DNA of 64,000 bases from Monosporascus cannonballus (taxonomy: Eukaryota > Ascomycota > Sordariomycetes > Xylariales): assembly GCA_004154925.1 (NCBI GenBank), contig QJNS01000327.1:1-64000 (forward strand), written 5' to 3'. The notes beneath the pieces were generated by a model that was not told where the DNA came from, ran no database searches, and saw nothing but the letters and a program-made list of their open reading frames with translations. The number at the start of each line of letters is the position of its first letter. The first letter of the stretch is position 1. Below are positions 35,231 through 46,400 of the stretch, one piece after another. The translations under genes and the position numbers were made by a program.

Positions 35231-35954
35231 CCAACCTACTGGTTTGTACTTCTTGGTTGAGGGTGAGGGCGAGGGCATTGACAAGCTGAATGAATGCAGT
35301 GCGTTATTGAGGACGTGGACGATGCTAGCAAACTATACAATATGTGAGATGGGGAGCGGCCAACTTGTTTTGTGCTCCCGTCTCACTTCGAGAGGCTTGG
35401 TGATTTCTGGTGATTTCGACGTTTTTAGAGCACATCTCAAGTGACGCCCAGAACGCGCATGATCCAGGAGCCTTGGATTGCGAGTCGAGTAAAAGACGGT
35501 CGAGTGATCGTAGACACAAATTCAATTTCGTGCTAGTGAAGCCTTTGCCTTTTCAGAAAGGAGGATGATGTTTTCACCAGCTATGACACACGTGTTTGTG
35601 TGCTGACTGCCGTGAAAATCTTCCTGCATGAACGTTGTTAATTCAGGTAAGTTCTACGTTCACGCCCTTAGAAGGGAGATTCCTTACCTGGAAGGAACCC
35701 GCTATCTTATCTAATATCACGTAACTCACTGGGGGTCGTCCTGTCAGCCAGTAGGTGTCAAGGCACTTGGCGTTTACTGATGGGGGAAACACCCCAGCCA
35801 TGTCCACATCGACGTTTTCAACAGGACACTGCAGACTAACAATGTCTGGACGTCACGGTATATCGGTAAGAATCTTGGTTTGATGGGTACTTAGGAAAGT
35901 TCTTGTACGTATTCTGCAACAAATTACTAGTATATCACGTCTTCCTCTAGGTAT
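35231..35954. other. Non-coding flank downstream of the ADE13-like gene
   Basis: I see no gene here. Short frames at 35244-35444 (both strands) have no recognisable domain and overlap one another. The stretch probably holds the 3' UTR of the gene that ends at 35955. Confidence 0.55.
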
Positions 35955-37986
35955 CTATACGTTAAGTTTGGCCGTGGTGGCGCCCTTGATGTAGTCGGCA
36001 TATGGCGCAAGAGCCTTGCTAACGGGTCCGCCAGACCCGCAATACTTCTCCACAATCTGGCTGCTGCGTCCGGTATACAGCTCCGCCTTGAGCATCCCGT
36101 CCAGCTCGCCCCAAATCGGCTTGAAGAACTCGTTGGCCTTGATTCTCTCCACCAGGTCGTTCGGCTTTCCTTCTTGCTTGACGACGGCGCCAGCCTGGTG
36201 GCTCAAGACTCTGATTTCCTCATGAGCGTGTTGTCTCGAGACGCCCTTGGCACACAACCTCATGATGATCTCTTCTGTAATCATGAAGGGTAGCTTACAA
36301 ATGGGGGTTAGTATTGTAGCCTTGAAAATCCGAATCAGCTAAGAATGGCGTTACGACTCACCTCGGCGGCTACCCGACTGGCAATGACGGCTAGAAAGTA
36401 CCCGTGATGTCAGCATATCACTTCCTGGACTTCAAGTAGTCTGGTCATGCACGTAGTAAAGATGTCTCTCTCGCAGACCAGTTCGGGGACAAATCTTTGG
36501 CTTCGGGGCGGTTACAAACCGGGATAAACCACGAGACCATCGCTGATATTGTCCTGTATATGCATTAGACGTGTCTGCTTCTAGAGGATGAGAATGAGCT
36601 TACGAGACCAATGCAAATTGCATCTGCTAGAAGGAACATTTCTGGAATGTCAATGCCTGTGATGACATCAGTCTTGGGTTCAACTAGTGATGTACTTCAA
36701 GATGTGCTCACGGCGGATAGCTGAGTCGTCGAGGGTTCGCTCTGCCCACTGATCGCTGTGAGTCGCTGCGAAAGATGCCGGCTTCCCTAGTCAGTTTCCC
36801 GTACATTCGAAGTTCGATAGTGATATCTGTGCTTGCTTACCTTGCTCATCAATTCGCGAGCCAAACTGTATACTCGCTCCGAGCGCATCTTGGCCAAATC
36901 AGCAAGTGCAACCACAACTTGGGGAAGTGCTAATTACCGGGTTTCTCTTGTAGGCCATGGCACTGCTGCCAATTTGAGAAGACTCAAACGGCTCTTCAAT
37001 CTCCTTCCAGTGCATGAGATGGCGGATATCTCCGGTGATCTTCTGAGCTGTGGATCCGAGTCCTGCCACGGCATTGGCGATGATTAGGTCGACCTTGCGG
37101 GTATAAGTCTGCGTGGAAATATCATAGCAGCTGGGGAACCCAAACTTCTGACATAAAAGTTCGTTCAGCTGGTCACATTTTGAAGTATCGCCCTCAAAGA
37201 TGGAGACGAAGCTGGCTTGCGTTCCAGTCGTCCCTTGAGCGCCGCGGAACTTAAGCTCCTGGCGAACCTGCTCGATGGCATGGAGGTCGAGCATGAGGTC
37301 TAAAACCCACTGCGCTGCTCTCTTTCCAACTGTAATAAGCTGGGCGGCTTGCAAGTGCGTATAAGCAAGCGTCGGCTCGCTCTTCCAACGGAGGGCGAAG
37401 GCAGAGAGGTTGGCGATAACCCTGGCAACTTTTTTACAAATCATGTCCATGGCTTCCCGGGCCAAAATAAGTTCGGTGTTATCGGTTACGAAACAGCTGG
37501 TCGCAGCCAGATGAATAATACCCGCGGCAGCTGGGGCAACAGCTCCAAAGGCGTGGACATGCTATCATAGCGTTCAGCATTCGTCAGTGTCATCATTCGT
37601 GAGAAGCTACGTTCTCACCGCCATGACATCCTGGTAGTAGTCGGATTAGCAAATATCCCTGGCTTGATAAAGGGGATGAAGAGGTAAGATCGTGATTTAA
37701 ATCTTACATGTCGACGGCTCTTCTCCTCAATACGGGCGACCTCAAAGTCCTCATCGGTGACCGTAAGGTGAGCCCTCATCTGCTCCAAAGCTTCGTCGGT
37801 AATCGTATCAATCCCAAGCTCTTTCTCACACTCAGCGAGACTTAGCCATAGTTTTCGCCAAGTTGAGTGACGAGATCGCTGGCTGAAGAGCTGGGACATG
37901 GCGGGGCTGCAGTAGCGGGTGGTGAGAGACGTCTGGTAAGAGTCGTACGGCGAAGCGCCGGTCGACGCGGGTGTTACTTTCGCCAT
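35955..37986 (-). CDS. ADE13: Adenylosuccinate lyase, nine exons
   Basis: The enzyme splits adenylosuccinate to AMP and SAICAR to AICAR, with fumarate, in purine synthesis (cytosolic, normally a tetramer). Exons on the minus strand: 37986-37708, 37630-37619, 37561-36938, 36888-36841, 36781-36712, 36656-36604, 36553-36520, 36390-36362, 36293-35955. The introns are 49-129 nt, all GT-AG, and keep one frame of 495 residues, a normal family length. Catalytic residues by family comparison are His114 (IIHLAATS), His166 (YTHLQAAQ) and the serines of GSSAMAYKRNPMRSE (295-309). TLDDSAIR and GLVVYP are also typical. The start is ATG in CAAGATGGC. Odd points: HLGATS has become HLAATS, THxQPAQ has become THLQAAQ, and QWFERTLDD has become QWAERTLDD. 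It is a divergent copy, yet no stop or broken splice site is seen. Intron 4 uses an AAG acceptor (a TAG four bases upstream would break the frame). Confidence 0.92.
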
Positions 37987-38582
37987 CTTGAAAAGCGAGG
38001 TTCGGTCGATTGTGGTAGATCGCAGGTCAGATCAGGTCAGGTCAATTTCGAGACGATGGTTTGGCAGTTCTTATGAATTGCTAATTTTTTAAATAGTTTT
38101 TTTTCTTTCGGGGACTCATTCCCCAAGAAAACGCCACAGAAGTAAAGACTGCCAGGGAAGATTCAAAACACTGGGGCTACATAACTGTGTCTAGGTGCCT
38201 ACGTGAACCTCAAATGTGGAGACCATCCTCCCACCAGTGAGGTTTGCTGATGACGCCATCGAGCACTTGTGCGCTACTGCATCAGTAGTGTTGAGGGCAG
38301 CGTACCCGACCCCTCACGTGATTCAGGCTCGAGACCTTCAGGGCCTTCTGCCCTCCGGCAGCTGTAGCATTTCATCAAGATAGATCAACCGTTAGAGCAA
38401 CGCTCCCTTCGCCCCCAACAAGGAGTACATCTAGATGCAAGCCACAGTACTCGTAGCAGGCAGATATCCACCTGAACCCAAAAACAGACTTACGAAGTTA
38501 CGCCCAAGCTGTCCTATCAAAAATTACCTTCCATGTACTTTAGCCACAGAAATGATACCTAGTCAAAAGACGCGACCGTGCG
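37987..38582 (-). promoter_or_regulatory. Upstream region of the ADE13-like gene
   Basis: This 596-bp gap lies between the lyase start and the end of the DUF3435-type fragment. No gene was found. AGGTCA occurs three times at 38024-38044 (TGACCT on the gene strand), 38-58 bp before the ATG, in the likely 5' UTR or core promoter. A CACGTG palindrome lies at 38316-38321. Whether either is used is unknown. Confidence 0.45.
38024..38044 (-). repeat. Triple AGGTCA direct repeat
   Basis: Copies are at 38024-38029, 38034-38039 and 38039-38044. They lie just upstream of the lyase start codon. This is either a binding-site cluster or a short tandem expansion. Confidence 0.5.
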
Positions 38583-39176
38583 CTACAATATGGCAACTGA
38601 CAAAGCTTTGAACTTCTTCCTCCCGCCCCAGACTAATATTAGCGGGCACGGCGACATGCAGACCGCTGATGGGCGAGGGATAATCTGTACTATGTAGGGC
38701 TCTTTAGCATCGTTCCGGTCCATCCGGCGACCTGTGACGTTCGTATAGAGCAGCTGGAATTGGAGGATGTATTGTTGAGACGTGCCCCACGACTCGATCC
38801 TGGAGACCTCGCATACATGTAGGAAGAAGTCCATCGTGATCTCGCGCGTCAGATGCCGCTCGAGCGCCTCCCGCCACTCTCCCACCCGATGCTCTCGGCA
38901 GTATCGCTTCCATTTACTGAAGATGCCGGCCACGTTCATCTTGGTCTCGTCGGCATAACGTCGGTTGATGAAGCGCACCCGCTTCAACCCTTCGCGGTGC
39001 GCCTCGTGCTCCAGGACCGAGAGTCGCTCTCGCTTCTTAGCAACCCGATTGCGTGATTCCACCTGCGTGAACCGAGACAGGAAGTCTTGTTGATGTTTCT
39101 CAGGTGCACCGCGATCCGGGCGAGGGCAAGTCCTCGATCCGCGAGCGGTCGACGATGTGAGCATTGGCGGCGCCAT
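38583..39176 (-). pseudogene. DUF3435/FluG-domain protein, N-terminal fragment
   Basis: The reading frame has 197 codons from the ATG at 39176. Residues about 30-165 are basic and helical, with RVAKKRERLSVLEHEAHREG, GLKRVRFINRRYADETK, GIFSKWKRYC and TREITMDFFLHVCE. I recognise these as the start of the DUF3435 (FluG domain-containing) proteins, a fungal tyrosine-recombinase-like family found in mobile elements and including Starship captains. Similarity ends near residue 165 (NDAKE), and the last ~30 residues look random, perhaps intron read-through or the junction of a truncation. Full-length relatives are several times longer and carry the catalytic domain downstream, and none of it is seen in 37987-38582. 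It is transcribed in the same direction as the lyase gene. Confidence 0.55.
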
Positions 39177-39562
39177 GTTCGGGCTCAGATCGTAAAGCGT
39201 GATCGTGATGGATGCAGTCGACTAACGGTTTCGTACGCTATCTCTAACACAACGAGAGAAGCGGGGAGAAAGGCTTTGAGGGCGCCGCCTTTTATGGCGG
39301 GCTGCCGCCGTTTTGACGGCATCATGTCGACTTTGGCGGCCGGAATTGGCTCCTGGCGACGGGTTCCTGACAATGGGTGAGGACGAAATCAGCACGAAGG
39401 CTGCTGTTCCCAAAACAGGGCGCATGTGGGTCTAGGCCCGGAACCTAGCCCCTAAATGTGCCGAGTGGGGGTGGCGGGCGAAAGTATTTAATACCCGGGA
39501 CGGGACCTCTTAGAGCTGGGACCAGCGACTGCTCGAGTCTGTGAAAATAGCGACAGAAGCCG
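39177..39562. other. Upstream region of the DUF3435-type fragment
   Basis: The sequence is GC-rich and without a convincing gene. Overlapping short frames on both strands are composition effects. A small inverted repeat (CTAGGCCCGGAACCTAG) lies near 39433-39449. This could be the 5' flank or terminal region of the mobile element that once carried the DUF3435 gene, but no terminal repeat was recognised. Confidence 0.4.
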
Positions 39563-39686
39563 TGTCACAGTCCCAAATGGCACCTTGTAGGTATATAGGG
39601 CAGAACAAGGCGGTTAGGGCTCGACCTGACAACCTTCCACTTTTAGTGGTGTAATGGCTAGACTCTTGTTCTTCTGTGCCGCAACA
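39563..39686. mobile_element. 124-bp LTR-like insertion, copy 1
   Basis: It begins TGTCACAGTCCCAAATGGC and ends TTCTGTGCCGCAACA. Flanking pentamers are AGCCG (39558-39562) and AACCG (39687-39691), one G/A difference. It matches 42574-42698 over its full length. It contains a TATA-like GGTATATAGGG. A very short solo LTR or TRIM is the best fit. Confidence 0.85.
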
Positions 39687-39725
39687 AACCGCCCGATTTG
39701 GCGGCCCCAGTAGCGCATGCTCGGC

Positions 39726-40190
39726 TTAATTAATATTTGTTAAATATGTTTTTACACTTTTTATTAAGATATTTATTAAAAAATTTGAGAATAGGTTTTT
39801 GCGTTTTTATATTATTAGTAATATTTAAAAAAAAAATATTATTAAATTTATATAATTTATAAATAAATTTATTAAGATTTTATATAAATATTCGTATTAT
39901 ATTAAATATAATAAGATATTAAATTATACGAAGCTCTAAGGGTTAGAAATTTTTATTAATTTTAAACCTTAATTATACGCATTTATATTTGTAAAATATT
40001 ATAAAATTTAAATAATAATAATATACTTTAATGCTCGAAAGCCGAGAACAACAATTAGGATAAAACATTAAGAATTTCCAACCTTAGCAGAAAATTACGT
40101 AATAAAAGGTTCATCGAACATAATCGGTTCAATCGTATTCCATTAACAGTCGAACGTAATCGTTTGGTTTAAGTTCGACGGATTATTAAA
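39726..40190. other. AT-rich segment of unknown origin
   Basis: It lies between the GC island and the first sequence that may belong to element K. Positions 39726-40020 are extremely AT-rich. Positions 40030-40190 are less so and match nothing else in the window. No gene is visible. Confidence 0.4.
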
Positions 40191-41851
40191 TAAAAGTTCT
40201 TCAATTTTTAATATAATTTAAATATTTTAAATTATTCTATTAATATTGAATATATAGATTTAAATAACGATTTATTTTGAAATAGAAATTAGGAAATTTA
40301 AATATTAATTTTAATAAAATATACTTTAAAAAAGTTATCATAATATAATTTAAAATTTTAAAGCACAAAATTAAAAAAAAATATAGTTTTATAATAATAA
40401 AAAAGTATTTATTTGTTTTTACCTTAAATCCGGATTAATTTTCAGTTTTGAAACTTAAACAAAATATTGTATTATATTTTTCTTATTATAATTTTCTTTA
40501 AAGAAAATACTTTTAATTCATTCGTATTTGTTGTAAAATACTATACGAAAAAATAGTAAGTTTAATTCGAAAACATTTATTACCACAATTTTTCTAATTA
40601 TATTAAATAGAAAAACCCTTTCAAAGTTAATTTTATAAATTTTTAATAAAAAGCGAACTGTTATATAATATATTCTATATTTACGATAATAAAACTTAAT
40701 ATTTATGTATATAATTATATTTAAAAATCTATTTATTGAAGCTAACTAAACTAATAACGGAAATAATAATTTAACTAATATAGTGTATAAAAGAGAAAAG
40801 TACGAAAAAAAGAAAATTATTCAGGTTTCGTAATTAATGCGGTTAAATATATATAGTTTAAAAATCGCTAAAGTTAATAACCAGTGATATAAACGCTATA
40901 TACGAAAAGAAAAATACATCGTAAAACAAAAAAATATCTAAATAATTAAAAGAGATGAATTATACTTGTTATCTTTTAGAGTATAATATTAGAATTAATA
41001 AAATTTAATATTACCTTTTTTTCTAAAAAAAACTCAAATTAAATATTTTAACGCCGGTAAAATAAAGTACAAAGTGTTTAAATATCGAATATTTGAAAGG
41101 TTTCGACAAAATAATTAAAATTTTTTATTCGAAATATAACTCAAAAGCAAAATAATATTGAAATTATTAATATAAATCAGATTCGTAAATGTCGTTAATT
41201 TTTATCTGAAATACAATAAGAAATAAAAGAAATAAAGCCTTAAAATCAACAAAGATAACGCGATAGCAAATCGATATAGTACTTCGATTTAATATTATAC
41301 AAGAACTAAAAAGTTACAAAAAGCAAAAAAAGAGTTATAAAAAGATAAATTATTTTTTAAGTATAATAGAAAAAAATAATAACGATGTAAAAAAATAATA
41401 AATAAAAGAATCGTTAAAACACAGCGCAATTAAAACTAGATTATATTACATAGAAACATTAATCTTTATAAAAAACGTTATTCTATTTATTATACGAAAT
41501 ATAATTATCTTACGTATAAAAAAAGACAAAATATATTACAAAACCAATTGCTTAAATATAAAAATAGGATGCAAACTTTATTAATTAAAAAAACACCTTT
41601 ATAGAACCTTAAAATAACACCATTATTTTTAAAATATAAGTGTTTAAAAAGGTTGGGCGAATTAATAATAGCACGAATTTAGTTCTAAAAATATATTAGT
41701 AAAAACAACATTTATTGTTCTGGCGAATAACATAATTATTAAACAAAAAGTCGTGAATTTAGCAAACAGTTAAAAAAAACTATTAATAAACTATAACTAA
41801 TATATGCTTTTAATTATTTTATATTGCGAACATCGATAAAAACTATATTAT
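40190..41851 (+). mobile_element. Element K, left part (chromovirus gag region)
   Basis: From about 41035 this aligns with element E at about 18280 ('caaattaaatattttaacgc' against 'caaattaaatattgtaatta', then the same spacing to 41110). It is therefore the gag/zinc-knuckle region of another plus-strand chromovirus. The left limit is uncertain and no 5' LTR was found where one would be expected (39800-40100), so K is truncated or rearranged. Its last five bases, ATTAT, are H's target duplication. Confidence 0.6.
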
Positions 41852-42219
41852 TATTACGAGTTAATAAGATGTGGTCTTAGAAAACGATTACAATAAGGAT
41901 TTACGAGTTAAGTGAGTTATATTACGTAATAGTTTAACGAGATCGAAAATCAAACCATTAGAACCAGGCTTAATAAAAACGATTATAAAGCTTTTAGAAC
42001 CAAGCTTGATATAAGTAACAAATTATAATATATAAGTATATTTTGTATTATAATTTAAATGTTACCACCTCATAATAAAATTTCGTTATTTAAAATATTT
42101 CTCAATATTTCGAAACGTAATTAATTACCGTATTTATTATTTTAAGTTTAACGATACAATTTTGAATATAAATTCGTACGGCTTAAATTAAACAATTAGT
42201 TATATCTTTAGCAGTTATA
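41852..42219 (+). repeat. 5' LTR of element H (368 bp)
   Basis: It begins TATTACGAGTTAATAAG (TGTTACGACC in intact copies) and ends TTTAGCAGTTATA. The next bases match the start of the internal region of E ('aatttttatttagtattatcg' against 'agtttttatttaataatacc'). Confidence 0.8.
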
Positions 42220-42573
42220 TATTACAAATTTTTATTTAGTATTATCGTTAAACGTTAAAAAATATTTTATATTATTAAAATATCGATCAATATTTAGAAA
42301 GCTTTTACTTAATAATTTTAGGCCGAGATTGGAAAACTCTAAAGTAAAGGTGTAATAGTTGTTTAATTAAATTAAAGTTTTTTTTACTAATATAAGCTTT
42401 TGATATTAAGATAACGCTTAAAAAATCGTAGCCGTATAATAAGAAAAATAATTTTCGAACATTTTTACTCAAATGTACGTTTATTTTTAACATTCTTTTT
42501 AAATAAATTAACCGATTAAATTTTAGCCGTAAAAATATGACTAATAGGGAACGCTGCCGGTTAGTTCGAATCT

Positions 42574-42698
42574 TATCACAGTTCCAAGTAGCATCTTGTT
42601 GGTATATAAGACAGAACAAGGCGGTCAGGGCTCGACCTGACAACGTTCTACTTTTAAGTGATGTAATGGCTAGACTCTTGTTCTTCTGTGCCGTAACA
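42574..42698. mobile_element. 125-bp LTR-like insertion, copy 2
   Basis: It begins TATCACAGTTCCAAGTAGC and ends TTCTGTGCCGTAACA, with a perfect AATCT duplication (42569-42573 and 42699-42703). It lies in the gag region of H and has higher GC than H. It is the same sequence as 39563-39686. Confidence 0.9.
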
Positions 42699-43218
42699 AA
42701 TCTATTATAAAAGATTATTTAAAAAAGGGAAAGTTAAATAAAGAAAGGTTTATTAACAATATTGTTTCCTTATATATGAACTTCGAAAATAAATTATACG
42801 ATACTTTCGATAATTTAGACGAAACGTAATTTATTATATAATAAATCTTTTAATTACGATAAAAAGTTACTTGTTAAATACGCAATTATTTTTAAAAACT
42901 TTATAACTAAACCTAAATGAAAAGGTAACGAAATTAACTTTCTTAAACATATTCTATAAAAAATTCCACAATAATATAAAAACATTGAATTATTCGAATA
43001 AAACGGTGAAAAAGTTTATATAAATAAAATGCCGAAATAATTAAAATTAATAATTAATAATTTGAAAAACGATAAAGTAAAAGTAAAATAATTTACGATT
43101 TCTTTATACCAAGTTAAATTGAGAAAGAAAACGAAATATATACTATGTGTTGTAAACGACGAGAATATCTAAAATACGAATAATGAAAAATTGTATTTAT
43201 TAACATATTATACGTATA

Positions 43219-43425
43219 TGTAAGATAATGGACAGCTATGAGCTGGGGTGAGGTAATCTCCGACCAGTTGTAGAGCAGATTCTAAGAAGTAAATGTATTA
43301 GGTTATTTTTATCTGGCGTTTCTTATTAGCTGTCAGATAATGGATTTATATTAGCAAGTGGGTCGGTGGCTAATCGATAACTGGTTTATTATTAGCTTTA
43401 TTTTTATAAGGGTTATATATTTATA
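43219..43425 (-). repeat. 3' LTR of element J (207 bp)
   Basis: On the plus strand it begins TGTAAGATAATGGACAGC and ends GGGTTATATATTTATA. Compared with the other LTR it mostly shows C-to-T changes. Confidence 0.88.
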
Positions 43426-46400
43426 ATTATTTTTTTAAGTTATTTATTCAAAATAATTGTATTATTAGTTTAATATAATACGTTTTACAATTTTAGTTAT
43501 AAATACTTGCCGATAATTTCTTGTTATAAGTACGTAAATTATGTTATATTATAAATAGTTGCCGTAACAATTAAGACGTATTATATTACGTAATTAATCA
43601 TATTTCGCCTAATTTCTTATTATAATCTATTTCTTAATACTGTTTTATTTTTCTTTGTTTTGCGTTTATATTTCAATTTTTTACGTATACTTTTTTTTCG
43701 GTTTTTCGAATTTCTTTATTTTTATTTCGTTCTTTCCGTTTGTTTTGCGTATAATTTCAGTTTTTTCTCCGTTTATTATTTTCTTTTTCGTAAGAAGTTT
43801 TAAAAAATAATATTATAATACTAATAATAACCGGGAATTTTTTAACGCTATATTTTCGATATTAATGATAAAATAAGTATTAGTCGTATTACGAATTGTA
43901 ACAAGCCTTAATATATTTACGTAACATAATATTATTTCGATTATTATACGATTTATATTTAAGTTTTAGGCATTTTAAATTACGTTATAACTAATTATTA
44001 TTATAAGATTTTTCGCGCGATAAGTAATTATTTTTAATATTATTAATATTGTCGTTTAATTCTCGTTTAAATTTTGATTATTTTAAATGTCCCGCCTAAA
44101 TAACTTTTTTAATTCGGTATCGATAATTAAAAATTAATCGACGAATTCGAAAAAATACGTATTACGGATACCTAGTACGAACGTTTCGACGTAATTACGA
44201 TCGGTCGTCGATTTAACGTTTTTCGCAAGGCCAAATTCGCCTTTAATACAGTTATTATTAAGGAATATCGTTTTTTAATATATCGGAAATCGATTTTCGA
44301 TCGTCCGTTATAATTGCGAAAGTTTAATTTTAACGCCTTTTTATAAATTTGTAGATTTAGGTTTTTTTTTATAAGTATTACGTTTTTTTATTATTCCGCA
44401 ATTAGTTTTCGATTAAGCGTAATTTTAAGGTATCTTTATAGATAAGAAAACTTTTAAAGCCGTTATGCCGTTGCGTTTTTCGTTTACGAATATTTTCTGC
44501 TCGTTTTTCGACGTTTTAATAAATTTTTGATATTTATTAATAATTATAATTAAAAAACGGTTTTATCTAGTAAAGTTATTACTTAACCTAAATACGTTAA
44601 ATGTTTCAAAAATAATATCCCATTTCCAATTATTAACAAATTATATTCCGATTATCTAGGCCTTAGATTTTATAAGAAAGAAAACGTTTTTCAGTTGTTT
44701 TTGTAATTTTACGCTTAGTAAATTTAATAAATATATTTATTTTATACAATTATATATTTTTCGATTAACTTCCGATATTTCTCTATTAACCTTTTTAATA
44801 CGCTTATCAAAAGCTAATTACTATAATGTTTAATAATTAAATAGGAAATTTTGTTTTCGAAATAAAGGTTTAATTTTTTTAATATTATTTAGTGGTTTCC
44901 AATTAGTATACGATAAGGTAATTATTTGTGAAATCTTTAAAAGTAATTATGTAATTAAATAATATTTTAACGTTAAAATTTAAATTTGCTGAAAAATATG
45001 TTTTGTAATTTTGTTATTATTAAATGATTAATTTCCAATCGGGTTATTATTGCTTTTCGCCTTTTAAATCGGTTTATTTTATATATATATATTTAATTTT
45101 TTTATAATGCTATAATATTTTAATTACGTATGCGGAATACTTTCGGAGTTTTTATGTATTATGTTTAATAAATTAACCTTATACTTAATTAAGTCTTTGC
45201 GTTATTTTCGATTATTTTGATAACGGATAATATCTTTTATTATTTATTTTTCCTGTTTATTATTAGATTTAAAACCCTTATTTAAAGGTTGTTTAATTTC
45301 TTTTTATTATATTATAGTTTTATTAGAAATACGGAAATATATTAAATATTTATTAATACTTCGTAAAAAGCATTATTTTATATATTTAAAAACTTATTTA
45401 TTTCTTAATTGCAACGGGGATATAAATAAGAACTTTTTATTTTTAAAGTTAAGTTTTGATACATAAATTTACTTATTGTCTGAATAAGAATTTCATAGAC
45501 GTATAGTATTAATTATAATATTTTTGAGGCTGCCGTTATTGTTTCGAAATGTTTTGGAATTTTTCATATTTATCTCTTAAATTGTTATAGAAATTATTTT
45601 ATTATTATTCGATAATATTTATATAAGATTTCGAACGAAAAACGGCTGATAAATTTGTTCTGTGTATTATTATATGCGAATTTTATATTTCGTAACAGGT
45701 TTATATAATTTTTTTGATATTTGTTAAAGCAATTACGGAAATAATATTTTAGAACTTAATAAATGTATTTTATTTTTTTATTGGTTTAAATATAATAAAA
45801 ATTTATATTTGCCGTTCTATTTTTTTAATAAAATTCCGCCGAAAATAAATTCGTTCGTAATCTGTTTTTATTATTAATAATTTCGGTTAGCATACCGAAT
45901 CTGTATTTAATTTCGTTACAAAGTAATTAAGTTAACTTGGTTGCGGTTTACATTTTAATCGTAAGAATAAATAATTTTAATTTTGTAAAGCGGTCGACGA
46001 TTACCAGAATTACGTTAAATTTTAGCCCGTTTAAACTTAGATTTTTTAGAAGCCCCGTAAAAAAATTTAACGAGATTTTTTTAAAACGGTTACTTAAATA
46101 ACGCTAAAGGTTATATTTATCTATAGAATTTGTAACGTAATTTTATTATACTTTAATAATTCGAATATTGCTTAATATATTTGCGGATATCGTTAATAAT
46201 ATTTTTCCAATACAATTTTTTAATTATTAATTCTTAGCGTACGGATATATTTTATATATTTTGCTTTCGGATGATTATAATATTAATGAATTAATTATTT
46301 CCGTAAAACGTTTAATAATTGAATTATAAATCTATTTCCATAATATTAAACCTTATTTTAATTTAAGAAATATTTTTTTTATTTCGGTTTAACGTTCAAT

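Larger units (their letters stand above)
34850..39725. other. GC-balanced island within RIP-mutated DNA
   Basis: The base composition is close to even from about 34850 to 39725, with sharp edges on both sides. It contains a solo LTR, the ADE13-like gene, a DUF3435-type fragment and a 124-bp LTR-like insertion. The lack of RIP suggests its contents were not repeated at high identity when RIP acted, or that it arrived later. Confidence 0.85.

Noticed and set aside
35244..35444. 66-codon frame on the plus strand after the solo LTR
   Set aside because: No domain, overlaps an equal frame on the other strand, and starts 13 bp after an LTR; base composition explains it.
39087..39380. 97-codon frame on the plus strand opposite the DUF3435 fragment
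   Set aside because: Low-complexity Arg/Ala-rich shadow of the GC-rich minus-strand frame and its upstream region.
34850..39725. TGGCGGCCC near both edges of the GC island as a possible terminal repeat
   Set aside because: Nine bases in GC-rich DNA, not at the exact borders and in direct orientation; too weak for an element boundary.
42305..42643. 112-codon frame on the minus strand
   Set aside because: It runs across the 125-bp insertion and its target duplication into element H, so it cannot be one gene.
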